Below are positions 47,643-58,138 of a stretch of 64,000 nt of DNA, one piece after another (position 1 is the stretch's first letter; every line of letters starts with the position of its first letter). The position numbers and the translations under genes are program-made. Source of the stretch: Desulfuribacillus stibiiarsenatis (GTDB taxonomy: Bacteria > Bacillota > Bacilli > Desulfuribacillales > Desulfuribacillaceae); contig NZ_MJAT01000001.1 of the NCBI RefSeq assembly GCF_001742305.1, positions 124,001-188,000 on the forward strand. The letters run 5' to 3'. The notes under the pieces are model-generated. The model worked only from the letters and a program-made list of their open reading frames with translations, had not been told where the DNA came from and made no database searches.

Positions 47643-49583
47643 ATGGCATGTAATAAGTTGTCAATTAAAGATATAGATTTACAAGGAAAACTTGTGTTTT
47701 GTCGCGTAGATTTCAATGTTCCAATCAATGCTGAAGGAAAAATTACAGACGATACGAGGATCGTGAAAGCGCTTCCTACGATTCAATATATGATTGCCAA
47801 AGGGGCTAAGGTGGTTTTAGCAAGCCACCTTGGTCGTCCTAAAGGACAAAAAAACCCTGAGTATAGTTTAAAACCAGTAGCCAAGCGTTTAATGAAATTA
47901 TTACATACCGATGTGAAGATGGCGGAGGATTGTATTGGTCCAGAAGTCGAAGCAATGAAACAAATGATGAAGCCAGGAGATGTACTTCTCTTGGAGAATG
48001 TTCGTTTTGAAGCGGAAGAAGAAAAGAACGGCGATGCCCTAGCCCAGGAATTTGCCAAAAATATAGATGTATTCGTTAATGACGCTTTTGGTACGGCCCA
48101 CCGCGCCCATGCTTCCACAGCAGGGATCGCGAAATTCGTGCCAGTTTCCGTAGCAGGTTTCTTATTAATTACAGAAGTAACGATGTTAGGCGAAGCCCTT
48201 GCTCAACCGAAACGTCCTTTCACAGCGATCATTGGAGGGGCCAAGATAAGCGATAAAATCCTTGTCATCGATAACCTTTTAGACCGTGTAGATAAGCTAA
48301 TGATTGGTGGCGGAATGGCCAACACATTTTTGAAGGCACTAGGCTACGAATTAGGCAAATCATTAGTAGAAGATGAAAGAATTTCAATCGCCCAGGATAT
48401 GATTGCTAAGGCGAAAAGCAAGAAAGTGGAGCTTCTGTTACCAACCGACGTAACAATTGCAAAAGAGTTCTCGGCTGACACGGAATACCGTAATGCGAAG
48501 ATTGAGGAAATCCCAGCGGACTGGATGGCACTAGATATAGGGAGAGAGACCATAGAGTTGTACACGAAGGCAATTCAAGAATCAGCCACAATTATCTGGA
48601 ACGGTCCTATGGGAGTTTTTGAATTAGAACCATTTGCGATTGGAACAAGTAGTGTAGCGAAAGCTTTAGCTGACCATGATGCGTTTACGATTGTCGGTGG
48701 TGGTGACTCCGTTGCGGCTGTAGAACATGCGGGATTAGCAGATAAGATGGACCACATTTCCACAGGTGGTGGGGCTTCGCTCAACATGCTTGAGGGTAAA
48801 AGGCTGCCAGGGGTTGAAATATTAAATGACCGTCTAACCCTAAGAAAGCCAATCATTGCAGCCAACTGGAAGATGTTCAAGACAATCGCAGAAACAGAAG
48901 TCTATATTGACAAATTGATGGCAAAAGAGTTGCCGAAACAGGTTGATATCGTATTGTGTCCCCCATTTACAGGTCTTGAGAGTGCAGCGATGGCTGTGAC
49001 AGGAACAGAAATTAAAATCGGTGCACAAAACATGCATTTCGAGGCAAGTGGTGCTTATACAGGTGAGATTAGTCCAGTTATGCTTGGGGACTTAAATGTT
49101 CAGTATGTCATTCTCGGTCATTCCGAACGTAGAAAATTCTTCCATGAGACCAATGAAATCATAAATAAGAAAGTGCATACCGCATTTAAATATGATTTAA
49201 CACCAATTTTATGTGTGGGTGAAACGATTGAAGAGAAAGAAGCCGGGAAAACGCTAGAAGTCTTAAAGCAGCAAATCGACCAAGGGATAGCATGGTTAAC
49301 GGCAAACCAAGTGGCGAAAATGGTTATTGCCTATGAGCCAGTATGGGCGATTGGAACAGGTAAGTCGCCAACACCTGCGGATGCAAACGACTCGGTAAAA
49401 GCGATTCGTAAATATATACAAGAAATCTATGATATGGAAACAGCACAACAAGTGCGAATTCAATACGGTGGCAGTGTGAAGCCTGAGAATATTAAGGATT
49501 TCTTGACACAGTCAGACATTGATGGAGCACTTGTTGGTGGAGCGAGCTTGGCGGCAGACTCTTTTTATAGCATGCTTGTCTAA
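47643..49583 (+). CDS. pgk-tpi: Phosphoglycerate kinase-triosephosphate isomerase fusion
   Basis: One open frame of 646 residues. Residues 1-~397 are PGK: FCRVDFNVPINAEGKITDDT, SHLGRPKG, and the nucleotide-site VGGGDSVAAVE, ending in LPGVEILNDR like a normal PGK end. Residues ~400-646 are TIM: RKPIIAANWKMFK (catalytic Lys ~410), LGHSERRKFF (His ~492), AYEPVWAIGTG (Glu ~565) and YGGSVKPEN. All catalytic residues are present in both halves. No in-frame ATG, GTG or TTG lies at the junction to start a separate TIM. I use ATG 47643 behind GCGGAGGG. A PGK-TIM fusion is known in Thermotoga maritima. Confidence 0.95.
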   Translation: MACNKLSIKDIDLQGKLVFCRVDFNVPINAEGKITDDTRIVKALPTIQYMIAKGAKVVLASHLGRPKGQKNPEYSLKPVAKRLMKLLHTDVKMAEDCIGPEVEAMKQMMKPGDVLLLENVRFEAEEEKNGDALAQEFAKNIDVFVNDAFGTAHRAHASTAGIAKFVPVSVAGFLLITEVTMLGEALAQPKRPFTAIIGGAKISDKILVIDNLLDRVDKLMIGGGMANTFLKALGYELGKSLVEDERISIAQDMIAKAKSKKVELLLPTDVTIAKEFSADTEYRNAKIEEIPADWMALDIGRETIELYTKAIQESATIIWNGPMGVFELEPFAIGTSSVAKALADHDAFTIVGGGDSVAAVEHAGLADKMDHISTGGGASLNMLEGKRLPGVEILNDRLTLRKPIIAANWKMFKTIAETEVYIDKLMAKELPKQVDIVLCPPFTGLESAAMAVTGTEIKIGAQNMHFEASGAYTGEISPVMLGDLNVQYVILGHSERRKFFHETNEIINKKVHTAFKYDLTPILCVGETIEEKEAGKTLEVLKQQIDQGIAWLTANQVAKMVIAYEPVWAIGTGKSPTPADANDSVKAIRKYIQEIYDMETAQQVRIQYGGSVKPENIKDFLTQSDIDGALVGGASLAADSFYSMLV

Positions 49584-49590
49584 TGCGACA

Positions 49591-49625
49591 ACTCCCTCTT
49601 ATGATGTTGAAGAGGGAGTCTTGTT
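49591..49625 (+). terminator. Hairpin after pgk-tpi
   Basis: A 10-bp stem, ACTCCCTCTT/AAGAGGGAGT, with a weak T tail (CTTGTT). It may reduce rather than stop read-through to gpmI. Confidence 0.65.
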
Positions 49626-49633
49626 AAAACCGA

Positions 49634-49731
49634 AGATAAAGAAAACATTAGTTGCACTTATTTCGAAGCTTGGCGGCACTTATGTCCCACGTATAGAAGT
49701 GGGAGCATTAGCAACGCCGCTGAGATAAATA
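49634..49731 (+). repeat. Dispersed palindromic repeat, copy C
   Basis: It contains AAAGAAAAC, TTAGTTGCACTTATTTCG, AAGCTTGGCGGCACTTAT, the hairpin CCCACG...AAGTGGGAG, and GCATTAGCAACGCCGCTGAG with ATAAAT. It lacks the 5' palindrome and the ACCC/GGGT hairpin of copies A and B. It ends within 15 bases of the gpmI start. Confidence 0.82.
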
Positions 49732-49745
49732 GGGAGATGAACAAG

Positions 49746-51287
49746 TTGATAAATCGTGCGAAACCGATTGCACTCATTATTCTCGATGGATTTGGACTAC
49801 GAGACGAAGTTGATGCTAATGCAGTGAAGCAAGCGAACACACCAAATTTCGACCAGTTGCAAAAAGACTATCCGTTTGTATCAATGGGCGCAAGTGGAGA
49901 ACATGTGGGTTTACCAGATGGACAGATGGGGAACTCAGAAGTTGGTCATCTCAATATAGGCGCTGGGAGAATAGTGTACCAAGAGCTAACGAGAATTAGC
50001 AAAGCGATTCAGACTGGCGAATTTTTCGAAAATCCTGCCCTTGTGGATGCTATTCATTGTGCAAAACAGAATCACAAAAACCTTCACGTCATGGGCTTGT
50101 TGTCCGACGGTGGTGTTCATTCTCATAATGAACACCTATATGCCCTTTTGCAATTAGCAAAAAAAGAAGGCATAAGCGAAGTGTACATCCATGCATTTCT
50201 TGATGGCAGGGACACGTCTCCAGAGTCAGGAGCGAGGTATGTTCGTGAGCTAGAAGACCAAATTGAGACGATTGGAATTGGCAAGATAGCTACGATTCAG
50301 GGCCGTTATTACGCAATGGACCGTGATCGTCGTTGGGATCGTGTCCAAAAGGCGTATCGTTCGATGGTTCTTGGTGAGGGTTTGCCTACCAATAAACCAT
50401 TTCAAGCGATGGAGGATTTCTATCGCAATGAAATCTATGATGAGTTTGTTTTGCCTACGGTAATCGTGAACGAAGAGCAATTACCGATTACAACTATCCA
50501 AGAGGGCGACTCTGTAATTTTCTTTAACTTTCGACCGGACCGTGCAATTCAATTAACTCGTGCGTTTACAGAGATACATTTCCCTGAAATCGATCGTGGT
50601 AAGGAGCCACCGAAGGTGCATTTTGTTTGTCTAACAGAATATAGTGAGACAATTCAGGCACGTGTTGCGTTCGAGCCGACGAACCTTGTCAATACATTAG
50701 GAGAAGTATTGCAGAATCATCAACTTACCCAACTGCGAATTGCAGAAACTGAAAAGTTCAAGCACGTAACATCATTCTTTAGTGGTGGGCGTGAACAAGG
50801 GTTTCAAGGGGAAACTAGATTATTAATTGACTCGCCGAGGGTTGCTACCTATGATTTAAAACCAGAAATGAGTGCCTATGAAGTGACGGAAGCAGTTTGT
50901 CAACAAATTGACCAAGATGCCTTTGATGTGATAATTCTCAACTTTGCGAATGCTGACATGGTTGGTCATACGGGTCAGCTACCAGCTGCTATCAAGGCGA
51001 TTGAAGCTGTGGATGAATGTCTGGGGAAGGTTGTTCAATCTGTTCTATCCAAGGGTGGAATTGCGCTCATCACCGCTGATCATGGCAACGCAGATATGAT
51101 GCGTTATCCAGATGGAGGCGTGCATACGGCCCATACAGTCAACCGTGTTCCAATGATTATTACCAAATCAGGTCTTCAGCTCCGTGAGGACGGAATATTG
51201 GCTGATATAGCTCCTACAATTTTGCAGTTATTAGGAATTGAGCAGCCAAAAGAGATGACAGGCAATACATTAATATTGAATTTTTAA
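49746..51287 (+). CDS. gpmI: 2,3-bisphosphoglycerate-independent phosphoglycerate mutase
   Basis: About 513 residues. Alkaline-phosphatase-fold metal motifs: [12 protein letters not shown], the phospho-serine region [14 protein letters not shown], and C-terminal [11 protein letters not shown] and ADHGNADMM. It interconverts 3- and 2-phosphoglycerate. I prefer the TTG at 49746, 9 bases after AGGGAG; the in-frame ATG at 49737 directly abuts that site. Repeat copy C lies just upstream, so the ribosome site may be supplied by the repeat's edge. Confidence 0.94.
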   Translation: MINRAKPIALIILDGFGLRDEVDANAVKQANTPNFDQLQKDYPFVSMGASGEHVGLPDGQMGNSEVGHLNIGAGRIVYQELTRISKAIQTGEFFENPALVDAIHCAKQNHKNLHVMGLLSDGGVHSHNEHLYALLQLAKKEGISEVYIHAFLDGRDTSPESGARYVRELEDQIETIGIGKIATIQGRYYAMDRDRRWDRVQKAYRSMVLGEGLPTNKPFQAMEDFYRNEIYDEFVLPTVIVNEEQLPITTIQEGDSVIFFNFRPDRAIQLTRAFTEIHFPEIDRGKEPPKVHFVCLTEYSETIQARVAFEPTNLVNTLGEVLQNHQLTQLRIAETEKFKHVTSFFSGGREQGFQGETRLLIDSPRVATYDLKPEMSAYEVTEAVCQQIDQDAFDVIILNFANADMVGHTGQLPAAIKAIEAVDECLGKVVQSVLSKGGIALITADHGNADMMRYPDGGVHTAHTVNRVPMIITKSGLQLREDGILADIAPTILQLLGIEQPKEMTGNTLILNF

Positions 51288-51342
51288 ATAGTTACGATAG
51301 AATAGAGAAAAACAAAAACTAGAGTTAAATGGAGGATTATGA

Positions 51343-52629
<1,287 letters not shown>

Positions 52630-52646
52630 TAAGTAAAAAGTAAGAC

Positions 52647-52675
52647 TTGCCCTATAATTTTGAATATGGTATAGT
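52647..52675 (+). promoter_or_regulatory. Promoter for secG
   Basis: TTGCCC, a 17-base spacer, then an extended -10 TGGTATAGT, about 40 bp before the secG ATG. Confidence 0.6.
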
Positions 52676-52712
52676 ATTTCTTGTTGAATAAACACCTGTA
52701 ATAGGAGGTGCC

Positions 52713-52946
52713 ATGATGGTTGTATTATTAAAAGTTTTATTAGCTTTAGTATCATTAGCACTAATCGCTGTTGTATTATTACAACCTGGAAAGAGTGCCG
52801 GTTTATCTGGTGCGATCACGGGCGGAGCGGAACAAATGATGGGAACTAAAGCAAAAGGTTACGAGCGCGTACTTGAAAGAATTACGAAATTCGTAGCAAT
52901 CGGTTTTTTATTACTGAGCTTTATAGTTGCATATCTTGTGCAGTAA
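52713..52946 (+). CDS. secG: Preprotein translocase subunit SecG
   Basis: A 77-residue protein with two hydrophobic helices separated by the conserved LLQPGKSAGLSGAITGGAEQ loop. It is the small accessory subunit of SecYEG. AGGAGGTG precedes ATGATG (52713 or 52716). It heads the secG-est-rnr-smpB-ssrA order known in Bacillus. Confidence 0.96.
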   Translation: MMVVLLKVLLALVSLALIAVVLLQPGKSAGLSGAITGGAEQMMGTKAKGYERVLERITKFVAIGFLLLSFIVAYLVQ

Positions 52947-52967
52947 TGGAAAATATCAACTCACCAT

Positions 52968-52986
52968 ATCATATGGTGGGTTTTTT
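52968..52986 (+). terminator. Terminator after secG
   Basis: TCACCAT...ATGGTGGG stem followed by TTTTTT. Confidence 0.88.
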
Positions 52987-53101
52987 ACTTGTATAAGTGT
53001 ATGAAAAGTGTAATATATATTTGTTTCGTGATATACTAAATTCAATAATGGAAAAAATTATGATGTAAATGTTATGACTTTGAATAAATGGAGGTAAGCG
53101 C

Positions 53102-53803
53102 ATGAAAGCATGTTTGTTAATCCATGGGTTTACAGGTTCGCCCTTTGAGATAGAGCCGTTGGCGGAAGCTCTTCGCCAACAAGGTTACATAGTGGAAACA
53201 CCTGTCCTTGCAGGTCATGGTCATGATGAGGACTTGCAGGATGTGTATTGGACAGATTGGATTCAATCAGCAGAAGATGCATTAAGAGAAATGATTGAAC
53301 GGTATGAAACTGTATACTTGATTGGCTTCTCCATGGGTGCACTCATTTCAGCTTACCTTTCTACCAAATATCCTGTGAAGAAACTAGTACTGTTAAGCCC
53401 GGCGATTTATTGCATCAATTATAAGCAATTGTTCTGCACGATGTCAGAAGCGATCAAAAAGAAGTTTGCCGGCGACAAGATTGAAGGACTTGCCAGTGAA
53501 CTCAAAAAATATTTGCAAAAGGCTACCAATACACCGATTCGCAGTGTCATTCATTTTCGACAACTAGCCGAACAGTTAACGCCATCTTTTGCATATGTTA
53601 CAGCCCCGACACTTATAATTCAAGGCCATAAGGATGTAATCGTTGAACCAAGCAGTGCTACGAAAGCTTATGAGACGATTCAAAGTGTTGATAAGAAGCT
53701 AGTATTCTTAGATTTGTCTCCGCACATAGTATGCCATGGCGAAGAATCAGAACTGGTGAATCAACATGTGATTGAATTTCTAGCATCAGGGAGCAGCGCA
53801 TGA
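53102..53803 (+). CDS. Alpha/beta hydrolase, carboxylesterase type
   Basis: A 233-residue serine hydrolase: oxyanion region LIHGFTGSPFEIEPL, nucleophile elbow GFSMG, and an acid/base pair plausibly in GHKDVIV and LSPHIVC. It resembles the Est30/YvaK esterases encoded between secG and rnr in bacilli. The next gene is a paralog and overlaps by 4 bp (ATGA). Confidence 0.85.
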   Translation: MKACLLIHGFTGSPFEIEPLAEALRQQGYIVETPVLAGHGHDEDLQDVYWTDWIQSAEDALREMIERYETVYLIGFSMGALISAYLSTKYPVKKLVLLSPAIYCINYKQLFCTMSEAIKKKFAGDKIEGLASELKKYLQKATNTPIRSVIHFRQLAEQLTPSFAYVTAPTLIIQGHKDVIVEPSSATKAYETIQSVDKKLVFLDLSPHIVCHGEESELVNQHVIEFLASGSSA

Positions 53804-54549
53804 TTGTGGGAAAAAGCCGAGATTCATTTTTTTTACCAGGTGGGAACATTGGGATTTTATTGATTCATGGTTTCACAGGGTCTCCGGCGGAAATGCATGC
53901 GATGGGGGAATATTTACACCGTTTGGGATATACCGTATATGCTCCACTTTTAGCTGGACACGGAACAACTGTCCAAGATATGGCGAAAACATGTTGGACT
54001 GACTGGTGGCAGAGTGTAACACAAGGATATGAGAAACTCAAACTTGAAGGATGCACAGAAATTATCGGCTGCGGATTATCGATGGGTGGAATTCTTACAT
54101 TGAAGCTAGCGTTGAACTATCCTCTGAAGGCACTCGTCACAATGTGCGCACCCATCTACTTAACGGACTCGCGCGCGTATTTATCGGGACTGCTTAAGTA
54201 CGTGAAGAAGTATCAAGATAAAAACAATACGCACCCATACGAAGACATGGAAGCTTACCAACTCGCATATCAACAAATGCCGTTGGCTTGTATTCCTAGC
54301 TTATTAGAGTTAATCAATCAAGTAAGACCCTTGATTCGTCATATAGAAACACCGGCACTAGTCTTGCAGTCAGAACTAGATCAAACCGTTCAACCGAAAA
54401 GTGGCGAATATATTTTTCAAGAATTGAGGTCTTGGAAAAAAGAATATATTACATATTCGAAATCGGGGCATATTATTACTATCGACAAAGAGAGGAAGCA
54501 TGTGTTTCAGGATGTTGCCAACTTCCTTGGATTTGTATGTAAAATGTAG
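53800..54549 (+). CDS. Alpha/beta hydrolase, Est30/YvaK-like carboxylesterase
   Basis: A 249-residue protein: LLIHGFTGSPAEMHAMGEYL, nucleophile elbow GLSMGG, YAPLLAGHGTTVQDM, acid in SELDQTV and catalytic His in SKSGHIITID. It is closer to YvaK than its upstream neighbour. The two appear to be a tandem duplication that has diverged (shared LIHGFTGSP and LAGHG blocks). Natural substrate unknown. Confidence 0.88.
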   Translation: MIVGKSRDSFFLPGGNIGILLIHGFTGSPAEMHAMGEYLHRLGYTVYAPLLAGHGTTVQDMAKTCWTDWWQSVTQGYEKLKLEGCTEIIGCGLSMGGILTLKLALNYPLKALVTMCAPIYLTDSRAYLSGLLKYVKKYQDKNNTHPYEDMEAYQLAYQQMPLACIPSLLELINQVRPLIRHIETPALVLQSELDQTVQPKSGEYIFQELRSWKKEYITYSKSGHIITIDKERKHVFQDVANFLGFVCKM

Positions 54550-54567
54550 AATAGACGAGGTGATTTC

Positions 54568-56892
54568 GTGTTAGATCGTGAGAATTTGTTGGAATACATG
54601 AGGGAATTAGAATATAGACCGATGACTGTCGATGAACTTTATGAATCATTTGACGGTGAAGATAGCGAAGACCTTAAAGATCTTATGAAATTATTGAACG
54701 ATCTAGAAAGTGAAGGTAAGGTTATTCGTACCCGGGCGAATACATATGGTCTACCTGACCGCATGAACTTGGTGGTCGGTAAAGTACAAGCCCATGCCAA
54801 GGGTTTTTGTTTCGTTATGTCTGAGGATAAATCGTACCCAGATATTTATGTCAGTTCGGAGAATACCAATAATGCGATGCATAAGGATCGCGTATTAGTT
54901 AGACTTCTTTCTACGAAGGAAGGCGCTCGTCAAGAAGGCCAAATCATTCGTATTATCGAGCGCGCTAATAAACTAGTAGTAGGTACGTTTTTTTCTAGTC
55001 GCAACTATGGTTTCGTAGTACCTGACGACAAGCGACTTGCGAACAAAGATATATTTATTCCGAAGGAAGAAATTCTCGATGCGCAAGATGGATATAAGGT
55101 CGTTATTGAGATTACGCAATACCCAGAAGGACGCAATAGTGCAGAGGGGAAAATCATAGAAGTACTCGGACATATCAACACGCCAGGTGTAGATATCTTA
55201 TCTGTGATACGTAAACACGGGATTCCTGAGAAGTTCCCGCCAGAAGCACTCGCTGAGGCAGAGCAAGTTCCAGATACGATCTCTGAAGCAGAACTTGAAG
55301 GTAGAAAAGACTTAAGAAACAAAAAAATCGTGACCATCGATGGCGAGGATGCGAAAGATTTAGACGATGCCGTATCGATAGAAAAACTAGAAAACGGAAA
55401 CTTTCTATTAGGCGTTAGTATTGCGGATGTCAGCTATTATGTAAAAGAAGACTCCGCCCTTGATCAAGAAGCATTCCGCCGCGGAAATAGTACATACCTA
55501 GTCGATCGCGTGATACCGATGCTACCAGAGCGTTTATCGAATGGTATTTGCAGCTTAAATCCACGAGTCGATCGATTAACAATGACCTGTGAGATGGAAA
55601 TCAATGAAGAGGGAAAAGTCGTGCGTTATGAGATTTTCCCTAGTGTAATTCGCACTCAAGAGAGAATGACTTACACCAATGTACGTAAAATCGTCGAAGA
55701 TCAAGATCCAGAGCTAATGGAACGCTACAGTGACTTAGTAGAAGAGCTCATGATGCTTGCGCAACTCAAGGATATCCTAAGAAATCGACGTATGGAACGT
55801 GGAGCCATCGACTTTGATTTCGAAGAGACGAAAATCATCGTAGATTTAGAAGGAAAACCAATCGATTTAGTGAAAAGAGAGCGTAGCACAGCGGAGAAGA
55901 TTATCGAAGAATGTATGTTGATTGCGAACGAAACCGTAGCAGAGCACTTCCATTGGTTAAACATTCCGTTTATCTATCGTGTCCATGAAGATCCAGCGAT
56001 GGAGAAACTCTTTGCATTTAATGAGTTCGTGCATAACTTTGGATACTTCTTACGTGGTCTAAGTAACAAGGTTCACCCGAAAGCATTACAACAAATTATT
56101 GAACAAGTATCGGGAACCAATGAAGAGAAGATTATCAACACCGTATTATTACGTTCCATGAAACAAGCTCGATATGATGTGGAGAGCATCGGACACTTTG
56201 GACTAGCTGCTCAATATTATACGCACTTCACATCGCCGATTCGTCGTTATGCGGATTTAATTGTTCACCGCATGATTCGCAAGACATTAACATCACCGGC
56301 TATGTCAGATCAAAGTCTTAGTAAATTAGCGAAGAAACTTCAAGTAATTGGTGAACAAACATCTGAGAGAGAACGTATTTCTATCGATGCGGAACGAGAA
56401 ACCAATGACCTGAAGAAAGTCGAATACATGGAAGATCGCGTTGGTGAGGAATTTGACGGCATTGTTACCAGTGTGGCGAATTTTGGGATGTTCGTTGAGC
56501 TTGAGAACTCTGTTGAAGGTATGGTGCATATCAGTTATCTCACAGATGACTATTATAACTACCATGAAAAAGCCTATAGCTTAATAGGCGAACGTACAGG
56601 TCGGACCTATCGCATTGGAGACCCAGTACGTGTACGTTTAATTAAAGCGAGCAAACAAGAGCGAACATTAGACTTCTCTGTCATCGCCGGCCCGCCAAAG
56701 AAAAGGGAACGCAAAGCACCTAAGACAATTGAAGTTTCTAGCGAACCAGAACGTAAGAAGGGTAAACGTAAGAGCCATAGCACATCTGAGTTTGCCGGTT
56801 ATTCTCCGCGTGATAAGCGTGCCAAAGGAAAAATTGATGACAAAAAGCCGAAAAAGAAGAAAAAAGCAAATGGAAAAAAACGCAGAGATTAA
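54568..56892 (+). CDS. rnr: Ribonuclease R
   Basis: A 774-residue 3'-5' exoribonuclease with an N-terminal winged helix, cold-shock domains (GKVQAHAKGFCFVMSED), the RNB core (IDGEDAKDLDDAVSIEKLEN, with the metal aspartates), an S1 domain (DGIVTSVANFGMFVELENSV) and a Lys-rich tail. It degrades structured RNA and non-stop mRNA during tmRNA rescue, consistent with smpB and ssrA nearby. It starts with GTG behind GAGGTGA. Confidence 0.97.
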   Translation: MLDRENLLEYMRELEYRPMTVDELYESFDGEDSEDLKDLMKLLNDLESEGKVIRTRANTYGLPDRMNLVVGKVQAHAKGFCFVMSEDKSYPDIYVSSENTNNAMHKDRVLVRLLSTKEGARQEGQIIRIIERANKLVVGTFFSSRNYGFVVPDDKRLANKDIFIPKEEILDAQDGYKVVIEITQYPEGRNSAEGKIIEVLGHINTPGVDILSVIRKHGIPEKFPPEALAEAEQVPDTISEAELEGRKDLRNKKIVTIDGEDAKDLDDAVSIEKLENGNFLLGVSIADVSYYVKEDSALDQEAFRRGNSTYLVDRVIPMLPERLSNGICSLNPRVDRLTMTCEMEINEEGKVVRYEIFPSVIRTQERMTYTNVRKIVEDQDPELMERYSDLVEELMMLAQLKDILRNRRMERGAIDFDFEETKIIVDLEGKPIDLVKRERSTAEKIIEECMLIANETVAEHFHWLNIPFIYRVHEDPAMEKLFAFNEFVHNFGYFLRGLSNKVHPKALQQIIEQVSGTNEEKIINTVLLRSMKQARYDVESIGHFGLAAQYYTHFTSPIRRYADLIVHRMIRKTLTSPAMSDQSLSKLAKKLQVIGEQTSERERISIDAERETNDLKKVEYMEDRVGEEFDGIVTSVANFGMFVELENSVEGMVHISYLTDDYYNYHEKAYSLIGERTGRTYRIGDPVRVRLIKASKQERTLDFSVIAGPPKKRERKAPKTIEVSSEPERKKGKRKSHSTSEFAGYSPRDKRAKGKIDDKKPKKKKKANGKKRRD

Positions 56893-56945
56893 AGAGTTTT
56901 GAAATCTCACCAATTGGGATTGAATTTGAATATTGATACATTCTG

Positions 56946-56974
56946 GGCTATACCTTCAAGTGGTATAGTCTTTT
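56946..56974 (+). terminator. Terminator after rnr
   Basis: GGCTATACC/GGTATAGTC stem (one mismatch), then TTTT. Confidence 0.75.
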
Positions 56975-57124
56975 CCATTCCTTTCGCTAATGATTAAGGA
57001 ATCCATCTATAAACTATTGTTTGCACAGACAGGCGAAAATCAGTAGAATAGAAACAAGGATATCCTTATGGTAACGAAAGAAGGTTTTGGGAATATCTGA
57101 TAGGTTTTAGCAGGAAGGAGCCGC

Positions 57125-57598
57125 ATGATGGCGAAACAAATCGGAATAAAAGAAGTCGCGAAAAATAAAAAAGCCTACCATGATTACTTTATAGAGGAAA
57201 AATTCGAAGCAGGCATTATGCTGACTGGTACAGAAATTAAGTCGATTCGTGCTGGGAAAGCGAATCTAAAGGATAGCTTTGCAACCATTAAGAACGCAGA
57301 AGTGTTTTTACATAATATGCATATAAGTCCATATGAGCAAGCCAATCGATTCAACCACGACCCAACTAGAGCTAGAAAACTTTTGTTACACAAATTAGAA
57401 ATTTCGAAACTGATAGGTCAGACGAAGGAAAGGGGCTACTCCCTTGTACCTCTTTCCTTATACTTGAAGAACGGCTTTGCAAAGCTGGAGCTAGGTTTAG
57501 CAAAAGGGAAGAAACTATACGATAAACGCCATGAAGAAGCGAAGAAAGACGCTAAGCGAGAAATCGAAAGAGCATTCAGAGAACGTCAAAAAATGTAG
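57125..57598 (+). CDS. smpB: SsrA-binding protein SmpB
   Basis: A 157-residue tmRNA partner: [36 protein letters not shown], and the C-terminal basic tail [25 protein letters not shown] precedes ATGATG. In most bacilli ssrA follows directly; here about 4.4 kb of other genes separate them. Confidence 0.97.
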   Translation: MMAKQIGIKEVAKNKKAYHDYFIEEKFEAGIMLTGTEIKSIRAGKANLKDSFATIKNAEVFLHNMHISPYEQANRFNHDPTRARKLLLHKLEISKLIGQTKERGYSLVPLSLYLKNGFAKLELGLAKGKKLYDKRHEEAKKDAKREIERAFRERQKM

Positions 57599-57712
57599 TG
57601 TTAGCAACAAAAAATTCAACTAAAACAAATAAACAAGTTAAAAACATAAAATAACAGCCAGAACTACTCCATAAGAGTAAAAGTTGAAAAAGTAAATGGG
57701 AGAAGGATGCAA

Positions 57713-58138
57713 ATGGCTAAAATATTACAAGTAGCCGATATGCATAAATGTATCGGCTGCTATTCGTGTATGCTTGCATGTGCAAGAGTTGTGAAGAAGA
57801 GCTTATCCCCTTCGCGGGCAGCGCTACAAGTCCGCACCGCGGGAGGATTTCAAAGCAGATTTATTGCTGAGATTTGTCGTGGATGTATTGATGCACCTTG
57901 TGCTGCTGCCTGCAACTGCGGAGCTTTGACGCCGCGTGAAGGTGGTGGGGTACACTTTCGACCGACTAAGTGTATCGGTTGTCAAGATTGCGTGAAAGCC
58001 TGTATTGTCGACGTCATTCAATTTGATGATTGTAAGAAGAAACCATTGATATGTATTCAGTGCGGCACCTGCGTACGTTTCTGCCCTCATAATGTTCTAG
58101 AAATGGAGGAGAGAAAATATGACGCGTCAGGGAATTAG
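57713..58138 (+). CDS. Polyferredoxin with four 4Fe-4S motifs
   Basis: About 141 residues. Four cysteine sets are visible: CIGCYSCMLAC, CRGCIDAPCAAAC, CIGCQDCVKAC and CIQCGTCVRFC, each continued by the usual partner cysteine. It resembles HycB-type electron carriers. It overlaps the oxidoreductase gene by 20 bp, so it is very likely its electron acceptor. Start ATG 57713 is better spaced to GGGAGAAGG than ATG 57707. Confidence 0.9.
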   Translation: MAKILQVADMHKCIGCYSCMLACARVVKKSLSPSRAALQVRTAGGFQSRFIAEICRGCIDAPCAAACNCGALTPREGGGVHFRPTKCIGCQDCVKACIVDVIQFDDCKKKPLICIQCGTCVRFCPHNVLEMEERKYDASGN

